Source of the DNA: an uncultured Bacilli bacterium
Lineage (GTDB): Bacteria; Bacillota_I; Bacilli_A; RF39; UBA660
DNA: 54,271 nucleotides
Direction of reading: 5' to 3'
NCBI GenBank assembly: GCA_947628345.1
Contig: CANQZM010000003.1
Location: forward strand, 1 to 54,271
The number at the start of each line of letters is the position of its first letter. The first letter of the stretch is position 1. The notes under the pieces were generated by a model. That model was not told where the DNA came from. It worked only from the letters and a program-made list of their open reading frames with translations, and searched no databases. Of the stretch, positions 44,392-51,361 are shown piece after piece. A program made the translations under genes and the position numbers.

Positions 44392-44430
44392 TTGTCGCAC
44401 TTCTTCCCTTAGGGCACCATTGGGAAATCT

Positions 44431-44486
44431 GTTCGAGCTATTCGAACTTTTGATATAGAATCAATCGAGAGATTGGTTTTTCTTTT
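44431..44486 (+). terminator. two tandem hairpins after the nucleotidyltransferase gene
   Basis: GTTCGA (44431-44436) pairs with TCGAAC (44442-44447), followed by TTTTG. Then AATCAATC (44459-44466) pairs with GATTGGTT (44471-44478), followed by TTTC. The segment around 44424-44450 resembles 47050-47066. Confidence 0.65.
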
Positions 44487-44521
44487 GTTAGAAAAAATCA
44501 TAGTCGGAAAGGTTGGTGTCT

Positions 44522-44644
44522 ATGGTAAATATAATCAAAAAAGAAATTGATATGGAAGAATCCTTAAAGAAAAGAATAGATCTGCGCTTAACAGTAAAAA
44601 AAGTGTACTTCAAAAAACACTTGTCAAAAGACAGCCTAATTTAA
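44522..44644 (+). pseudogene. short ORF, possibly a remnant of an antitoxin-like gene
   Basis: Forty codons starting MVNIIKKEIDMEESLKKRID, which weakly resembles the start of RelB/DinJ-type antitoxins (a short strand followed by an acidic-basic helix). After about residue 30 the frame loses this character, while another frame stays open to 44672, as if a frameshift had occurred. No toxin gene follows. A terminator hairpin comes soon after. I treat it as a decayed gene; it could also be a small intact one. Confidence 0.35.
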
Positions 44645-44685
44645 CTATTGCAAATCATATTAAGTATATGTAAATAAATTATGGA

Positions 44686-44715
44686 AGTGGCATTAAAACT
44701 ATTGCTACTTTTTCT
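44686..44715 (+). terminator. terminator-like hairpin
   Basis: AGTGGCA (44686-44692) pairs with TGCTACT (44703-44709), then TTTTTC. A similar hairpin ends the gene at 46322-46924. Confidence 0.65.
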
Positions 44716-44760
44716 TTGTTTGTTAAAATATATTTAGTGATTGATTCTTACAATGTTGTT

Positions 44761-44789
44761 TTGAGAAAAGTTGTAAATAACTTTCTCAA
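44761..44789. repeat. inverted repeat just before tRNA-end repeat copy 2
   Basis: TTGAGAAAAGTT and AACTTTCTCAA face each other around GTAAAT with one bulged A. There is no T-run, so it is not a standard terminator. It stops 3 bases short of the 44792 repeat. Confidence 0.55.
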
Positions 44790-44791
44790 CT

Positions 44792-44815
44792 GCACTAGAT
44801 TGATAGGAAACTCGG
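44792..44815 (+). repeat. tRNA-end repeat, copy 2 (attachment-site-like)
   Basis: GCACTAGATTGATAGGAAAC followed by TCGG; 21 of 24 positions match the tRNA-Arg copy at 43449-43472. It lies 1343 bases after that copy and directly before the first toxin-antitoxin-like locus. Confidence 0.75.
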
Positions 44816-44843
44816 GAAATTTCTGAATATTAAGCAAAACGAC

Positions 44844-44872
44844 TTGTCAAAAAGTCGTTTTTATGATATATT
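44844..44872 (+). promoter_or_regulatory. promoter of the antitoxin-like RNA A
   Basis: TTGTCA at 44844-44849, 17 bases, TATATT at 44867-44872. The -10 and the 24 bases after it are identical to the promoter of RNA B at 47540-47568. Confidence 0.7.
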
Positions 44873-44879
44873 GAATATG

Positions 44880-44987
44880 TCAAGGAAACTTGCATAAAAT
44901 AAAAATGGAACATTCAATATCGCATGTCGAGTGTTGCCATATAGTGGCATCACCTAAATCATTGCTGAGTTAGGTGATTTTCTTTTT
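44880..44987 (+). ncRNA. putative type I antitoxin RNA A
   Basis: A short transcript with a clear promoter and a strong terminator (ATCACCTAA at 44949-44957 pairs with TTAGGTGAT at 44970-44978, then TTTCTTTTT). It has no evident ORF. It runs toward the minus-strand peptide gene at 44986-45069 and meets it tail to tail. A 41-base block at 44856-44896 is identical to 47552-47592. GGCATCACC in the RNA can pair, with one bulge, with GGGTGATTGCC in the 5' leader of the peptide mRNA. The arrangement is that of txpA/ratA or bsrG/SR4 loci, but the RNA itself is predicted, not seen. Confidence 0.6.
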
Positions 44988-45069
44988 ATATTAAAACCAT
45001 AAATAGTAATAATACTAATAGGAAGATAAGAATGATTAAAGATAGAATTAAAAAATCCTTCTTGTTCAT
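44986..45069 (-). CDS. putative type I toxin peptide A, 27 aa
   Basis: A 27-residue peptide: five polar or charged residues at the start (MNKKD), then one unbroken hydrophobic helix rich in Leu and Ile to the end. Its ATG has a strong ribosome site (GGGAGG, 7 bases upstream on the minus strand) and its own minus-strand promoter. Such lengths and composition are typical of membrane-acting type I toxins and holin-like toxins. A paralogous gene with the same layout lies at 47687-47764. Confidence 0.65.
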   Translation of the reverse strand: MNKKDFLILSLIILIFLLVLLLFMVLI

Positions 45070-45131
45070 TATATCGCCTCCCTTCTTTTATGAAGTTTGG
45101 CAATCACCCAACTATTAAATGTTCCATACAT

Positions 45132-45160
45132 ATTATACCAAACAAATGTTCTTTGTTCAA
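45132..45160 (-). promoter_or_regulatory. promoter of toxin-like gene A
   Basis: On the minus strand: TTGAAC (45155-45160), 17 bases, TATAAT (45132-45137). The transcript would begin near 45125 and have a leader of about 55 bases before the peptide ATG. Confidence 0.7.
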
Positions 45161-45184
45161 CACTTTTTCACTAAATTTATGACG

Positions 45185-45213
45185 ATTTAGAAAACACACT
45201 TACATATTGACAA
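45185..45213 (+). repeat. 29-base repeat, copy 2
   Basis: Partner of 43548-43576 with one difference. It lies just behind the toxin A promoter; the same place behind toxin B (47894-47918) holds a decayed copy. Confidence 0.8.
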
Positions 45214-45354
45214 CTAATATGCGGGTGTATGTAATTTTAGTAAACTAATTTGGCAGGAACTACAAAGTTTAGAAATTTAACATTTAAAGGATTTTGTGAT
45301 ATTATATTTCTCAATTTAAGGGGGATATTATAAAAAAAAAAAGAATCTTTGTTA

Positions 45355-45912
45355 ATGCTCGAATATATGATATCAGAAGGATTTAATCCTAATAATTATG
45401 AAAAAATATTAGAATTGTTACAATCTGCACCATTATCATTATCAAAAGATTTAACAAAATATAATCCATATTTATTATCAGATAAAGTAGTTTATTCAGA
45501 GTTAGATGAATATGGCATTGATGGAGCATATGGTTATTTAGAAAATTCAGAAATTGTTGTTCCTAAAACAATTGAAAATGATATGCGATTTTTGTATACT
45601 CCAAACAAAATTCCATATAAAAAGCATAGCTATGGAGCTCCAAACATTAATGAATTCGATGTAGCCGTATTTTGTGAAGATTCATTAGCAGAAAATTTTA
45701 CTAATATTTATAAAACTGTTATTAATAGTTTGAATTTCAATAATGTATATTTTGGATTTATCACAGAAATGTATCCTAAAATAGATCATGGTGATCAAAG
45801 GTTAGTTTATGTTTTCCGTCAGTTAATGAATAAATTTAATAGTGGTTATAAGTTATCATATGAAACAATTAGTGAAGAAAATAAAAAATTATATTTAATT
45901 AAGAAAAAATAG
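45355..45912 (+). CDS. hypothetical protein, about 185 aa, start uncertain
   Basis: Not recognised. It is a soluble mixed alpha-beta protein with a central DVAVFCEDSLAENFTNIY and a YFGFITEMYPKIDHGDQRLVYVFRQL segment. The start is doubtful: the good ribosome site AAGGGGGAT is at 45318-45326, but the frame there meets a stop at 45331, followed by a run of eleven A. A one-base change in that A-run would join the ribosome site to this frame, so the native start may have been lost or may be mis-sequenced. ATG at 45355 (or TTG at 45349) is the first usable start. A strong hairpin follows the gene. Confidence 0.6.
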   Translation: MLEYMISEGFNPNNYEKILELLQSAPLSLSKDLTKYNPYLLSDKVVYSELDEYGIDGAYGYLENSEIVVPKTIENDMRFLYTPNKIPYKKHSYGAPNINEFDVAVFCEDSLAENFTNIYKTVINSLNFNNVYFGFITEMYPKIDHGDQRLVYVFRQLMNKFNSGYKLSYETISEENKKLYLIKKK

Positions 45913-45961
45913 AGGTGTCAAAGATATAAAAATTGTTTTTAGTCTTTGTCGCCTCTTTTTT
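45911..45961 (+). terminator. terminator after the 45355 gene
   Basis: AGAGGTGTCAAAGAT (45911-45925) pairs imperfectly with GTCTTTGTCGCCTCT (about 45942-45956), followed by TTTTT. Confidence 0.7.
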
Positions 45962-46252
45962 GATAAAGAAGATATAAAGGAAATTAAGGATTATATTGAA
46001 CAAACTACTGAAACTACAAATGATTTAACTACTATACTTGAAAAATATAAGGAAGATTTAAAAATTCACTCTAACGAAGTAAAAACTTACAACAAAAGAT
46101 TTATAATCATGATGGAAAAATTCTTCTCTACCAATCAATATGATAACTTTATTAATGATTTATACAATGAAAATATATTTGATGATGACGATCTAAAATT
46201 TATTGAAAACATTAAAAAAGCAATGGAAAATATGATGATTTTGAAAAAATGA
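45917..46252 (+). pseudogene. 5'-truncated ORF, about 111 codons
   Basis: An open frame with normal coding character (Lys/Glu/Asp-rich, coiled-coil-like: IKEIKDYIEQTTETTNDL, later NQYDNFINDLYNENIFDDDD). It has no start codon or ribosome site, and its 5' end runs into the terminator of the gene before it. The first ATG (46110) would give only 47 residues. It looks like the tail of a gene whose front was replaced. It ends in a small tandem duplication of ATGATGATTTTG. Confidence 0.5.
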
Positions 46253-46321
46253 TGATTTTGAACGATAATTGTTTGAAACAAAAAAGTATGATAAAATAAT
46301 AGATAGTTAATGGAGGTTTAT

Positions 46322-46924
46322 ATGAGTAATTTAAAAGAAGAATATGATAAAATTATTGAACAAAGAAAAAAAATCCTTGAGGAAATGAAACCACTTGGAG
46401 AAAATGAAATAGTAAAAAGATATATGGAGCTAACAGAACAAAATGAAAGTTTATTTAATCAACAACTTAGTTTATATAAAGAACTAAAAATGGAAAAATA
46501 TGCATCTTGTGATCATATATTGGTATACTCCCAAATAGATTATGATAGATATGAAGGACGTACATATAAAAGTTGTGGATGTATAAAGTGTGGTTTAGAC
46601 AATAGTGTTTTAAATGGAGATAGAGAATGGCTATCTGGTAGTCGACAAATAATGTACGATTACCTTAGAAAAAATAGAATTTATAACAAAGGTATTGCAT
46701 CTGAAGTTTTATGTGACTTAGACTTAGCACAAGCAATATATTCTAAAATCAAACAAGCACATCCTGATATTGATGATGAAACAGCTAGAAAATACTTTGA
46801 AATAGCTTTAGACGACATAAGAAATATTAAAGTAAGTGATGATAGAAAAGCTAGTAGAGCAAAAAGATTATCTTTAAAGGATAATTTCAAAAGATGGAAT
46901 AGCGGCGATGTTTGTAGTAATTAA
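46322..46924 (+). CDS. hypothetical protein with a Cys/His cluster, 200 aa
   Basis: Family not recognised. The first 60 residues are a charged coiled coil (EEYDKIIEQRKKILEEMK). A likely metal site follows: CDHILVYSQ, then CGCIKCGL near residues 63-94. The C-terminal half is helical and basic. ATG at 46322 follows GGAGG; an in-frame ATG at 46310 would overlap that site. The gene lies between the two toxin-antitoxin-like loci and ends at its own terminator, consistent with cassette cargo. Confidence 0.68.
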   Translation: MSNLKEEYDKIIEQRKKILEEMKPLGENEIVKRYMELTEQNESLFNQQLSLYKELKMEKYASCDHILVYSQIDYDRYEGRTYKSCGCIKCGLDNSVLNGDREWLSGSRQIMYDYLRKNRIYNKGIASEVLCDLDLAQAIYSKIKQAHPDIDDETARKYFEIALDDIRNIKVSDDRKASRAKRLSLKDNFKRWNSGDVCSN

Positions 46925-46935
46925 AAATGCATGAA

Positions 46936-46963
46936 AGTAACAGAAAATAATTGCTACTTTTTA
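46936..46963 (+). terminator. terminator after the 46322 gene
   Basis: AGTAACA (46936-46942) pairs with TGCTACT (46952-46958) with one mismatch, followed by TTTT. It resembles 44686-44715. Confidence 0.6.
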
Positions 46964-47093
46964 TTTGATAAAGTTATATTGAAAAATTGATATTAGATAG
47001 TATTAATTCCTAATTTGACGACGAGTTGTAGATAACAATCGCTATCGCACTATTGTAAATCTGTTCGAACTTTTTTGGACTTAATATAAAAAA

Positions 47094-47115
47094 GATAACC
47101 CCTTAGGTTATTTTA
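47094..47115 (+). terminator. short terminator-like hairpin
   Basis: ATAACC (about 47095-47100) pairs with GGTTAT (47106-47111), followed by TTTAA. Confidence 0.45.
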
Positions 47116-47151
47116 ATATGCTTGTCAAAATACCTAGAGGGGTTAATAATT

Positions 47152-47461
47152 TTGTTAAAGACAAAATATACCTAAAGAATACAAAGATTCTATATTACAA
47201 TATTTTGAAACGATATATTTTCCTGAATTTGCAATACCAAGTTTTTTAGTTAATATAAATATGATAGTTGGAATCGAAAATAAAAAAAGGATTACACCAA
47301 TAAATAATATATATTTTTATGAACTTAATGATATCATTTTAAAAAATCAAAGTGATTTTTTGGAATATGAAAAATGGTTATTTGCGAATGGAACAAACAT
47401 ATCAAAGGATTTAGTGTTAAAAAAAAGTAAGAGTTTATTTCCAATAAATAGTAGAAAATGA
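47152..47461 (+). pseudogene. frameshifted small gene
   Basis: AGAGGGG at 47136-47142 gives a ribosome site for TTG at 47152, but that frame stops after seven codons (47173-47175). A second frame, open from 47159 to the stop at 47461, continues with convincing coding sequence (IPKEYKDSILQYFE, then FPEFAIPSFLVNIN and a helical end). One lost or gained base near 47165 would join them into a protein of about 100 residues. Family unknown. Confidence 0.5.
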
Positions 47462-47487
47462 AAAAGTTATAGACATCTACGTCATCA

Positions 47488-47511
47488 GCACCAGATTGAT
47501 ATCAAACTCGG
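47488..47511 (+). repeat. tRNA-end repeat, copy 3 (attachment-site-like)
   Basis: GCACCAGATTGATATCAAAC followed by TCGG; 20 of 24 positions match the tRNA-Arg copy. It lies 2696 bases after copy 2 and directly before the second toxin-antitoxin-like locus. Confidence 0.72.
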
Positions 47512-47539
47512 AAAATTTGAGTAAAAATAGAGAACGTAC

Positions 47540-47568
47540 TTGATAAAAGCACGTTTTTATGATATATT
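47540..47568 (+). promoter_or_regulatory. promoter of the antitoxin-like RNA B
   Basis: TTGATA at 47540-47545, 17 bases, TATATT at 47563-47568, inside the block shared with locus A. Confidence 0.7.
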
Positions 47569-47574
47569 GAATAT

Positions 47575-47688
47575 GTCAAGGAAACTTGCATAGAATAAAA
47601 AAGGATACATTTGATAGCAAGAATCAGATGTTATCCCTTCTGGATTGCATCTGAAATCAACGACTGTTGAAATCAGATGTTTTTTATT
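47575..47688 (+). ncRNA. putative type I antitoxin RNA B
   Basis: Paralogue of RNA A. The 5' part is identical to A for 41 bases (47552-47592). A hairpin follows (GGATACATTTGAT with ATCAGATGTTATCC), then the terminator CATCTGA (47648-47654) and TCAAC paired with GTTGA and TCAGATG (47673-47679), then TTTTTTATT. The leader of the facing peptide mRNA begins with a nearly identical hairpin (GGATACATTTGA...TCAGGTGTTTTCC). Because each hairpin is self-complementary, the arms of one RNA can pair with the arms of the other. Expression is predicted only. Confidence 0.6.
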
Positions 47689-47764
47689 ATTTAAATAGTA
47701 AGGTGATTACTATAAAAAATAATAGCAGAATTATAATAAATAGAGATATTTCTCTTTTTGTCAT
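47687..47764 (-). CDS. putative type I toxin peptide B, 25 aa
   Basis: A 25-residue peptide: MTKRE, then an unbroken hydrophobic helix rich in Ile, Leu and Phe, ending in a single Lys. The start has AGGTGGTGG upstream on the minus strand. The polar start (M, Asn/Thr, Lys, Lys/Arg, Asp/Glu) matches that of peptide A. Its stop lies in the terminator T-run of RNA B, so the two transcripts converge and overlap at their 3' ends. Confidence 0.65.
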   Translation of the reverse strand: MTKREISLFIIILLLFFIVITLLFK

Positions 47765-47842
47765 AATTAACCACCACCTTTCTTTTATCTTCTGATAATT
47801 GAAAGGGAAAACACCTGATATATTTCAAATGTATCCGATAGC

Positions 47843-47871
47843 ATTATATCAAACAAACGTTTTTTAAACAA
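47843..47871 (-). promoter_or_regulatory. promoter of toxin-like gene B
   Basis: On the minus strand: TTGTTT (47866-47871), 17 bases, TATAAT (47843-47848). The spacer resembles that of toxin A (shared TTTGTTTG). Confidence 0.7.
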
Positions 47872-48099
47872 CATTTTTATTCTAAATTATGTTAATTTAG
47901 AATAAACTTATCTATTTCAAATACAACATATTTTTAATTGAAATCTATTAGTGTTTATAAGTATATTATTATGAAGTAATTAAAAATCAATATGTCAAAA
48001 AATCCAGACTATGATGATTTATATGATAAAGTAATAAATTTATTAGATAATAATGGCTTTTTCTTATCTCATGATAAATAAAAATTAAGATATGAAATA
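47872..48099. other. stretch without a convincing gene
   Basis: Holds the decayed 29-base repeat (about 47894-47918) and a 29-codon ORF at 47992-48081 (starting MSKNPDYDDLYDKVINLLDN) with no visible ribosome site. The ORF may be a fragment of a lost gene. Nothing else is supported here. Confidence 0.4.
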
Positions 48100-48136
48100 A
48101 AAAAGTGAATCCTGCACAATATTGAGGATTCACTAA
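48100..48136 (-). terminator. terminator of the minus-strand gene at 48207
   Basis: AGTGAATCCT (48106-48115) and AGGATTCACT (48127-48136) pair perfectly. The T-run lies on the minus-strand side, so it ends the gene transcribed from the right. Confidence 0.8.
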
Positions 48137-48206
48137 TAAGTTTGCACTTAATCTTGTCTAAGTGTTTTTTATTCTAAATTCATAAGTATACTATATCATT
48201 GGGTAA

Positions 48207-49325
48207 TTAGTAATTATGTATATTTACAAAACCACCACTTAAATCAATTCTTAATGATTTTAATTTAGTATATGAGCAATCACCATTAACACAAGAATTT
48301 ACCTTTTCTATAAAATTGTTTATTTCATCATTAGAAAAGTCAGTATTTAGCGTACTAATAATATATTTTAACTCATCATCACTATAAGAGGAAATATCAT
48401 AATATAAATCTAAATCAACTTTGGTTATATTACCATTTTTATTAATATTATATTTTATAGTAGATGTCCTAGTATTAGAAACTATTTTTTCAAAATTACA
48501 ATTTCTATTTATAGAATAACCATAATTATTCAAATTAGTTTGTATGAATTCACAAGTATTATTAATATTAGATTTATTTTTATTATTATTACTAATTCCT
48601 ATAAATAAATCTATCATTGAAAATATGAAAAATATGCATAGTACAATTAAACTTCTTACTAATACACGTGATAAAAGTGAACTTTCACTACCATTATTTT
48701 TAGTTATATTCATTCCTTCATATAATTTTGGAATAACTAATTTTTTATTACCATCACAAATATATATCAATGAATATTTTGTTTCTTTTATCAATTTAGG
48801 GTTATTATAAATTTTCTTTTTATAAATATCGGTATCAAAGAATTTATTAACAAATTCTTGATTGGTATTAAGCTTTGTTAAGTTATCTATAGTATTCATA
48901 TTTATAGCTGCATTTCCTGCCATAACCGATGTTGAATTAGTAATATTTTCTGCCATATATGTTGTCATTATAGCATCAAATGCTAAATCCTTACCTTTTA
49001 TTTTTTCAGAATTTATTATTCTACCTTTTATGATTTTATTATCTTCAAATTTATAAGAGTATAAGGGAGTAATCAAAAATTTATAAAGACCAATCCCAAA
49101 TATAAGGGCAAATATTATAATATAGGTTACCATAACTATTCCTAAATTATCTAATATAAATGCACTTACAATATCAAAAAAATCACTCAAAAATAAATAT
49201 GGAACTATCACAAATAAAAAAGTACTAAACATTGATATTAGTCCTACAAAACCCCATACTGATATATTAAGGGCTTTTGTTTTTCTCTCAAATTTAAAAG
49301 ATGGATAAAAAATATTATTGTTCAT
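48207..49325 (-). CDS. membrane protein of unknown function, 372 aa
   Basis: Two adjacent membrane helices near residues 25-47 and 62-84, a cytoplasmic-looking middle (residues 90-220, with NKIIKGRIINSEKIKG, a pattern seen in membrane proteins with a PH-like beta domain), a third helix near 227-247, and a C-terminal outer domain with CEFIQ, NCNFEKI, SCVNGDC cysteines. I do not recognise the family. It is the only large minus-strand gene in the second half of the window and marks the right edge of the variable region. The ribosome site (AAAGGTAG) is weak and somewhat distant. Confidence 0.72.
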   Translation of the reverse strand: MNNNIFYPSFKFERKTKALNISVWGFVGLISMFSTFLFVIVPYLFLSDFFDIVSAFILDNLGIVMVTYIIIFALIFGIGLYKFLITPLYSYKFEDNKIIKGRIINSEKIKGKDLAFDAIMTTYMAENITNSTSVMAGNAAINMNTIDNLTKLNTNQEFVNKFFDTDIYKKKIYNNPKLIKETKYSLIYICDGNKKLVIPKLYEGMNITKNNGSESSLLSRVLVRSLIVLCIFFIFSMIDLFIGISNNNKNKSNINNTCEFIQTNLNNYGYSINRNCNFEKIVSNTRTSTIKYNINKNGNITKVDLDLYYDISSYSDDELKYIISTLNTDFSNDEINNFIEKVNSCVNGDCSYTKLKSLRIDLSGGFVNIHNY

Positions 49326-49472
49326 TAAAAAATCAACTACCTTTCATAATTACTATATCATAAACATTTTTACTTTTAGTAGTTATTTAAAAAAATTGTA
49401 AATTTTATAATTAAAAATGTAAAATATATTGTATAATAAAAGCGTATTATAATTTTTAATTGGAGGTCAAAT

Positions 49473-51140
49473 ATGAAATATGATGTCTGTGTATTAGGAG
49501 GATGTTCTTTAGCTCAAACATTCTTCCAAAAAGTAGATGGTACTTATGCTGATACTCCTGATATTATCTCGCCTGGAGGTAAAGGTGCTAATCAAGCAGT
49601 TGCTGCTTCTAAAGCAGGAGCAAAAACTGTAATGTTAACAAGAATTGGGAAAGATGATATAGGTAAGAAAATATTAGATAATTTAGATTTTTATCAGGTA
49701 GATACTACTAATATTGAAATAGTTGAAGGCTTAGAAAATGATTATTCTAATATTTATATAAAACTTGAAGATAAAGATAATTATATAGAAAGATTTAGTG
49801 GGGCAATAAATAGTTTTACTAAAGATATAGTAGACAAATATCAAGATATTATTTTAAAATCAAAAATTATTGTATGTCAATTAAAAGTACCAAAAGAGGT
49901 TACTGAATATTTGATAAATTTTTGCTATAAAAATAATAAAATATTAATATTAACACCATGTCGACCAGAAAAATTATCTATAACAGAAAAAGAAAATATA
50001 GATTTAATTGATAAGATTTCAATAATTACTTGCAATAGAAAAGAATGTACCACTATTTTTAATACAGATGATATAGAAACTTGCGTAAAAAAATATCCTA
50101 ATAAATTAATTGTAACATTAGGTAGTGAAGGCTTAATTTATTACAATGGTAAAAGAACAATAAGGATGCCTTCAATAAAAACAGAAGTAATTGATACTAC
50201 TGGTGCTGGAGATACTTTAAATGGTAATTTAAGTGCATTTTTATCAAGAGGAATGGATTTACAACATGCCTTAAGAAAAGCTATGTATGCATCAGCTATG
50301 AAATTAATGCAAGAAACAGCCCAAGCTGGTATGCCTTATTATGAAGATTTAGAAAATTTTATTCAAAATGAGAGAAATAAGAAATTTGATTACAGTAATG
50401 AATTAAATTTAGCATTAGACATAATTAAAGATGCCTATGATATGGTTAAATATACTACCAAATTTAAAATAAGTACAAAAGAAGATTATACGTTAGTAAC
50501 TGATATGGACTTATATATAGAAAAGTATTTAATAAAAAAAATAAGAGATAAATTTCCTCAAGATAATTTTGTTACAGAGGAATATAACTCAAATAATAAA
50601 TTAACAAATAGAAGTTGGATTATTGATCCGATTGATAGAACATCACATTTTATTAAAAATGATGGTTTATGGGGAATACAATTAGCATTTTATGATAATG
50701 AGGCAACTAGATTTTCTATAATATATCTACCTGATAAAAAAGAATTATATTATGCAGCAGAGAATATAGGAGCATTTTTAAATAATAATAAAATATTACC
50801 AACAGATGCTGTCCCATTAAATCAGGCTATAGTTGAATTTGGAGGTTCAATATATAAAGAAAGAGATGTTAAAAAAGTTCTACTTGATGATTTTATTACA
50901 GATAATCATTTAATAATCTCAAACGTATTACATGTTAATTCTTGTTGTATTTCATATACAAATTTAGTTTCTAACAAAACAGATGCATTAATAATTTCTT
51001 CTAAAAAGGCTTGGGATATAATGCCTGGAGAATTTTTATGTAAGGTATGTGGTATTCCTATTTATTATTTAGATTCTAATAAAAATGTAAGACTTATTAC
51101 AAAAAATAATGAAATTAAAAAGCTACTTTTACATAAATAA
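49473..51140 (+). CDS. PfkB-family sugar kinase fused to an inositol monophosphatase-family domain
   Basis: 555 residues in two enzyme halves. The N-terminal 300 residues are a ribokinase-like PfkB kinase: SPGGKGANQAVAASKAGA, then LIVTLGSEGLIYYNG, and the catalytic DTTGAGDTLNGNLSAFL near residue 240. After a short linker (about 300-310) comes an IMPase-family fold with TDMDLYIEKYL, the metal site IIDPIDRTSHFI near 384 (DPIDGT in most members, here Arg for Gly), and AWDIMPGEFLCKVCG near 514. One protein would thus carry a phosphorylating and a dephosphorylating active site. The substrate is unknown. Strong ribosome site TTGGAGG. Confidence 0.88.
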   Translation: MKYDVCVLGGCSLAQTFFQKVDGTYADTPDIISPGGKGANQAVAASKAGAKTVMLTRIGKDDIGKKILDNLDFYQVDTTNIEIVEGLENDYSNIYIKLEDKDNYIERFSGAINSFTKDIVDKYQDIILKSKIIVCQLKVPKEVTEYLINFCYKNNKILILTPCRPEKLSITEKENIDLIDKISIITCNRKECTTIFNTDDIETCVKKYPNKLIVTLGSEGLIYYNGKRTIRMPSIKTEVIDTTGAGDTLNGNLSAFLSRGMDLQHALRKAMYASAMKLMQETAQAGMPYYEDLENFIQNERNKKFDYSNELNLALDIIKDAYDMVKYTTKFKISTKEDYTLVTDMDLYIEKYLIKKIRDKFPQDNFVTEEYNSNNKLTNRSWIIDPIDRTSHFIKNDGLWGIQLAFYDNEATRFSIIYLPDKKELYYAAENIGAFLNNNKILPTDAVPLNQAIVEFGGSIYKERDVKKVLLDDFITDNHLIISNVLHVNSCCISYTNLVSNKTDALIISSKKAWDIMPGEFLCKVCGIPIYYLDSNKNVRLITKNNEIKKLLLHK

Positions 51141-51239
51141 AAATTATATAAATGAAAATAATAAAAAATAGTAAAGATACATATAATAATTATATACATT
51201 TTGAATAAATTATTACTTTACTAAATTACAAAATATTGT

Positions 51240-51296
51240 ATTACCTAAATCGATTGTTTAGGTAATTTTCTTTTTATATTAATATCATAAATTATA
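51240..51296 (+). terminator. terminator that is a remnant of a toxin-antitoxin-like locus
   Basis: ATTACCTAA (51239-51247) pairs with TTAGGTAAT (51258-51266), followed by TTTCTTTTT. This and the bases after it (TATATTAATATCATAAAT) closely match the terminator and toxin C-terminal codons of locus A at 44949-45004. On the minus strand the end reads F-M-I-L-I-stop against F-M-V-L-I-stop in toxin A. No promoter or rest of the peptide remains. Confidence 0.65.
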
Positions 51297-51361
51297 TTTC
51301 ATTAATTTAAGTTTTAAGACAGTTTGTTTTATAATAGAATAATATAGGAGTTGATTTAGAA

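Noticed and set aside
47992-48081. 29-codon ORF as a gene
   Set aside because: No ribosome site or promoter; described only as part of the gene-free stretch.
48544-49056. plus-strand frames opposite the 48207-49325 gene
   Set aside because: The minus-strand gene has a start, membrane topology and a matching terminator; the plus frames have no ribosome sites.
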